IMG/VR virus record: IMGVR_UViG_3300021376_000307
Coordinates: 1-26,047 of that record
DNA from: a virus
DNA: 26,047 nt
Direction: 5' to 3' (one strand)
Shown here: one piece after another, positions 23,901-26,047 of the stretch
How positions within the stretch are numbered: position 1 is the first letter of the stretch
How the letters are laid out: each line of letters begins with the position of its first letter
Notes under the pieces: generated by a model
Told to the model about the DNA's origin: nothing
Seen by the model: the letters and a program-made list of their open reading frames with translations, nothing else
The model's database searches: none
Translations under genes and position numbers: made by a program

Positions 23901-25762
23901 CTCTTTTAATAGAAAGCTTTACCAACAGTACAACGGCCATTGTTACCTTAAGTGCAACATCAGCTTCATTATCTTCGTATGATGTAAATAGTCCTGTTTA
24001 TTTCTTTAATAATTTTGATACGTTAGTAGATATTGAGTTTCAAAATTTTAGAGGTACAGTTAGTGCCGTGGTAAGCAGACCGGTATACCCCGATCCAAGC
24101 ATTCTAGCGTTTAACATTACAACAGATATTCCAACGTTTACTGGCATAATTTGCGAGACCGAAGACGCTCTTTACAGAACAATACAAATTATAAAAACAG
24201 GACCAGGCAATGGTGTTGTTTTTTCTGACCCGTATTGCATCGATTGTGGAGAAATTTGCGAGGTACCCATTGGTTTTGGCACTGAACTTGCTTTAATAGC
24301 CAGTGCCTCTTATTTTAGCGTGTTTGACAGATGGGAAGGGACAATTTGTGGTGATTTTGGTGCAAGTGATTGTATTTTTACAGTCACATCTAGCGCAAGT
24401 ATAACCGCAGTATTTAACAGAGCAGAAATTGGAACTGTATTAATTACAACACCCGCTAGCAGAGTAGTTGCCACTGATTACAGTCTAGATGTGGTGGGAC
24501 CTGCTGTAGAAATAGGTGGAAACTACCGTGCCAGTACTATATTAACCTTGTCAGTTCAGGTACCAGTCTCAGGGTGGGAGTGGAGAAAGTGGAGACGTGG
24601 CCCTTGTGCAGGGTTTGAACCACCTTGGTGGCAGCCAGATTATCTCTGTACATTTAGAGTGGGCGGCGGGACTCAGTTAATTGAACCTGGTTTTGAGAGA
24701 TACTTTGATTATCAAGTTTATACTGCAGCTATTCCCGTTTCATCTTCCATTTGGTCTGTGGGAGAAATAGGCTACATTATATCTAATGGTAGCGGTGGAA
24801 TTGGAAATAAAACAGGGCCTATTAACTGCCCATCCACATGTTATGCAACGTTCACAGGCACACGCGTATTGTCTGCAGGTGGTTCATTTGTATCGCTAAC
24901 TGCAGTGCCAGATAGGGGATACAGGCTAGTAAAATGGATCGGATCACCCTGTGAAGATAGCGCCGAAAATACTGCCATAGTTGTACCTCAAGGCGGGAAA
25001 ACAGCCGCCACAAATCCTTGCTCGTTTATTATAACAAACGATGTGAGCGTGTCTGGTTATTTTGATATAGGATACTATACACTAACATTACTTGTGTCAG
25101 GCAATGGTGCTGGCAGAATCTATTCAGATCAAAACAGTTTAATTAATTATGAAAATGGTTCTCCGGGCAGTATTTCTGTGTATAACATTCTTAGCGGTAC
25201 ATCCCTAACTATTAGGGCATCTGGCTATTATGGTAATGAAGTGCTTGGAGTTTCCAGCCAATTCTGTGAGCCTAATTTTGCTATAGATTATTGTGATATT
25301 ACAATAAATGAAGATGTTACTGTAATTGTTGAGCTATCTGTGGCAAGATATTACGATTTATTTGTTAATTTTGATGCTACATGTAACCTTGGTGTATATA
25401 GCTCGCCTCAAGGCGTACTCGGAGGTATTAATTGCAGCAATACGTCTTATGCGTGTTCAGCAACATTTGGTGGCGGATCACTGGTTAGATTGTCCGAGTT
25501 TAACAACACTGATACTTGCAAAGTTATAGCGTTTGTGGGTGATGGTGTGATATACAGATACACTCAAGGACCTGGCATATTAATTAATACAACCACAGTT
25601 CAAATGATAACTGGTGATCAATTGGCCATAATAGATGGTAGTTTAATTCTTACGCCCGAAGGTGCACCGTACTACGGAGGCACAGGGATAACAGTATCAC
25701 CGTCAGATGCTTTGGTATCAATGACGGACAACCGGTCGGTTTCGGCCATAACTATAGGATAA
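20936..25762 (+). CDS. Giant baseplate-associated protein with C-terminal Cys-rich InlB-type repeats
   Basis: A 1608-residue protein. The helical N-terminus (residues 1-150; VTFLTWLSQKQFS, FKQYRTYIIEWGRKKKVS, VLRELVINFSTEEEKRFI, PFFLEKLKQVCIFYSVSREE) looks like a baseplate attachment domain shared by large structural proteins of marine T4-like phages, recalled from memory. A long beta-rich middle follows (about 170-1080). Residues about 1083-1600 consist of about five divergent repeats of the bacterial InlB B-repeat type: GPGNGVVFSDPYCIDC, FDRWEGTICGDF, then DCIFTVTSSASITAVF. By my count 18 of 25 cysteines are in the last third. ATG overlaps the previous stop (ATGA); a second ATG at 20939 is an alternative start. 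It probably extends from the baseplate and contacts the cell or glycans; receptor binding is an inference. Confidence 0.72.
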   Translation: MMLESYSFQNSILADKLDALDVYSPVTFLTWLSQKQFSSVNVEELFKQYRTYIIEWGRKKKVSKQQSAATVRDAYVQVLRELVINFSTEEEKRFISNCNLSDPSDLDIVLPFFLEKLKQVCIFYSVSREEPKTAHIQHSLRGTNKGLEKLIKKLVFDSAQIDLIVPTAIPCVFPPLSALARDFSVYVEELYDLEDAYFNVPNNTAFAPTSSLRATLSSANINIVSSNLYLNFKQAVVDAINQYPFFLQSLGTNNFIVNPVLSGTEYQYLKSRDFITYLSGGTDDLKIKLSKYLAPKYLGNNFYYLSTGSTITNFVSGLLFSVKPLSGAATLNLLNRHYPSTATVPSLDTLYTQYQLGGFFLPQHQGLLIHNTPSKYFQVDRAALTPNTVYAFADPYVAGGSPDAPITYIVDVSWNKRPRSDQFAFGDVLSNSYNSLYYGYESREQDLQVDVTGLCKTYDNIQFWEGLKQEIWSDSKVWPGIDQVDFYPLDSRQSSLLVNDMTPTYWGSDVYGNEYGLLKKTNAFKSMSSVAYDGSMLDNSESLLAATPNVVQKSIFDKKYTTPGILYFRNNVTGLVSPASAALSAVFFKYPSYVKQELNSSLYYFGVYFDTFIAETDNYVVIDTVTFDFKTDAVVINSNPGTFIKRWTFDKKLEKFAGEWYSESEQALYLCFLTLDSVLSGSNYRRLYPKIFKTKLADIKLTQVYPNPSSDLGKTYSLSANFNDPPQIDMFKIEGVSFSRLEKTNLFNLTYLGKNLNSIPLFVNEQIQKNDPYYDSYEPELFKPYYFSYDNNYGNPYLPFFVKYAASSSGVAGVHLPQSLTFEVGQQNKTGTTYLYCDGVKPIQINDIGKYIIQFDWESYNEVGIFIGCNYYKIRNIGNDLVWNAASPNAIILDQYDEKLLATTFELFSSFSFETSGVDISYTVNAGHLTQPVSIGDTSIYVALDLTPSLTAGRLSESDIARGVPYPQRFVPPSSNFVLKIGNVLNSQTLLIESFTNSTTAIVTLSATSASLSSYDVNSPVYFFNNFDTLVDIEFQNFRGTVSAVVSRPVYPDPSILAFNITTDIPTFTGIICETEDALYRTIQIIKTGPGNGVVFSDPYCIDCGEICEVPIGFGTELALIASASYFSVFDRWEGTICGDFGASDCIFTVTSSASITAVFNRAEIGTVLITTPASRVVATDYSLDVVGPAVEIGGNYRASTILTLSVQVPVSGWEWRKWRRGPCAGFEPPWWQPDYLCTFRVGGGTQLIEPGFERYFDYQVYTAAIPVSSSIWSVGEIGYIISNGSGGIGNKTGPINCPSTCYATFTGTRVLSAGGSFVSLTAVPDRGYRLVKWIGSPCEDSAENTAIVVPQGGKTAATNPCSFIITNDVSVSGYFDIGYYTLTLLVSGNGAGRIYSDQNSLINYENGSPGSISVYNILSGTSLTIRASGYYGNEVLGVSSQFCEPNFAIDYCDITINEDVTVIVELSVARYYDLFVNFDATCNLGVYSSPQGVLGGINCSNTSYACSATFGGGSLVRLSEFNNTDTCKVIAFVGDGVIYRYTQGPGILINTTTVQMITGDQLAIIDGSLILTPEGAPYYGGTGITVSPSDALVSMTDNRSVSAITIG
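24180..25640 (+). repeat. Array of divergent InlB-type repeats within the giant protein
   Basis: Protein-level repeats begin at about 24180 (QIIKTGPGNG), 24428 (GTVLITTPAS), 24764 (EIGYIISNGS), 25074 (YYTLTLLVSG) and 25347 (YYDLFVNFDA). Each has an opening strand, a Cys pair, a hydrophobic strand such as ELALIASA or FVSLTAVP, a W/G turn and a closing strand such as SITAVF or VSGYF. Unit lengths vary from about 80 to 110 residues and there is no DNA-level identity, so the copies are old or under diversifying change. Confidence 0.55.
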
Positions 25763-25763
25763 T

Positions 25764-26047
25764 ATGAACACTCCTTTTGATGATAAAAATATTGTAATAT
25801 GGAATGACCAGCCTTTGGACACATGGAGGGATATTATTGTTAGTTTTGAATATTCAAGATATAATGTAGGTAATTTACCTACTGGCGGATTTGCTGTGGT
25901 GTTTTTTGATAGTATAGTAAATCAACCTAGATACGGCGGTCGGGATTACAGTTTAGGGTATGCGCCTAATAGCATTACTGATTATTGCATAAGAGGTGGT
26001 TATTTTGGACTAGAAGCCGCGTTCTTGGCTGTTGGATTTGACAATTA
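25764..26047 (+). CDS. Lectin-like (concanavalin A-fold) protein, 3' truncated by window edge
   Basis: An open frame starting at ATG 25764, two bases after the preceding stop, gives 94 residues before the right edge. Residues 41-94 carry an L-type lectin / ConA-like pattern: GGFAVVFFD (equivalent to the legume-lectin G-L-A-F-F strand with its Asp), GGRDYSLGYAPNS, and AAFLAVGFDN (equivalent to the V-A-V-E-F-D strand that carries metal ligands). The N-terminus (NIVIWNDQPLDTWRDIIVSFEY) may be an attachment or first-strand region. Coming after giant repeat-bearing genes in a baseplate operon, it is probably a tail-fibre or adhesin protein that binds surface sugars. The rest of the protein and the metal sites cannot be seen. 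Confidence 0.6.
   Translation, partial: MNTPFDDKNIVIWNDQPLDTWRDIIVSFEYSRYNVGNLPTGGFAVVFFDSIVNQPRYGGRDYSLGYAPNSITDYCIRGGYFGLEAAFLAVGFDN

Noticed and set aside
22287-25529. Short frames antisense to, or in another frame within, the giant repeat gene
   Set aside because: They are contained in a long continuous coding frame and show no domain, start signal or promoter.
1-26047. tRNA genes, CRISPR arrays, insertion sequences or attachment sites
   Set aside because: No gap between genes is long enough for a tRNA gene cluster, and no regularly spaced repeats, transposase or inverted terminal repeats were seen.

Overview
The window is a block of late structural genes from an AT-rich, T4-like contractile-tailed phage (myovirus). 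The terminase, sheath, tube, gp53, gp25 and gp6 families are all recognisable. The late-promoter octamer NATAAATA, known from T4 and marine T4-like phages, lies before many of the genes. Proteins are long and divergent from T4, and gene order is only partly T4-like, so this looks like a distant relative of the T4 superfamily. A marine origin is plausible but not proven, and the host cannot be named from the sequence.

Layout. (1) 1-6013: large terminase (cut by the left edge), a tube-fold protein, sheath gp18, tube gp19 and a gp54-like tube initiator. These are mostly separate units, each behind its own NATAAATA box. (2) 6033-12518: a probable gp26-like chaperone gene, then a block whose internal junctions are all exact 4-base ATGA overlaps: a Pro-rich coiled-coil protein, a gp48-like tube cap, gp53, a gp27-like hub and an unknown helical protein. 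(3) 12490-14986: an island of a different kind. A minus-strand gene resembles the small terminase gp16. It is divergent from a trimeric dUTPase and the clamp-loader ATPase gp44. A minus-strand protein of unknown function follows, convergent with gp44. (4) 15046-26047: baseplate wedge genes gp25 and gp6, then two giant genes. The first is a gp7-like protein carrying PKD and beta-propeller modules; the second is a 1608-residue protein ending in Cys-rich InlB-type repeats. A lectin-like protein is cut by the right edge.

How they work together: regions 1, 2 and 4 build the tail. gp25, gp6, the gp7-like protein and gp53 form wedges. The hub, gp48-like and gp54-like proteins nucleate the tube, gp19 polymerises, and the sheath surrounds it. 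The terminase packages DNA into heads. The dUTPase and clamp loader serve replication and seem to have a sigma70-like promoter instead of a late box. The C-terminal part of region 4 looks like host-recognition machinery.

The most interesting signal is promoter geometry. I found seven NATAAATA boxes, and each is followed by an ATG 5-9 bases after its last A, which predicts leaderless late mRNAs. At the sheath gene the proximal ATG opens an 11-codon leader ORF that contains the sheath Shine-Dalgarno and ends one base before the sheath start. No tRNA, CRISPR array, insertion sequence or gene-free stretch over 300 bases was seen.
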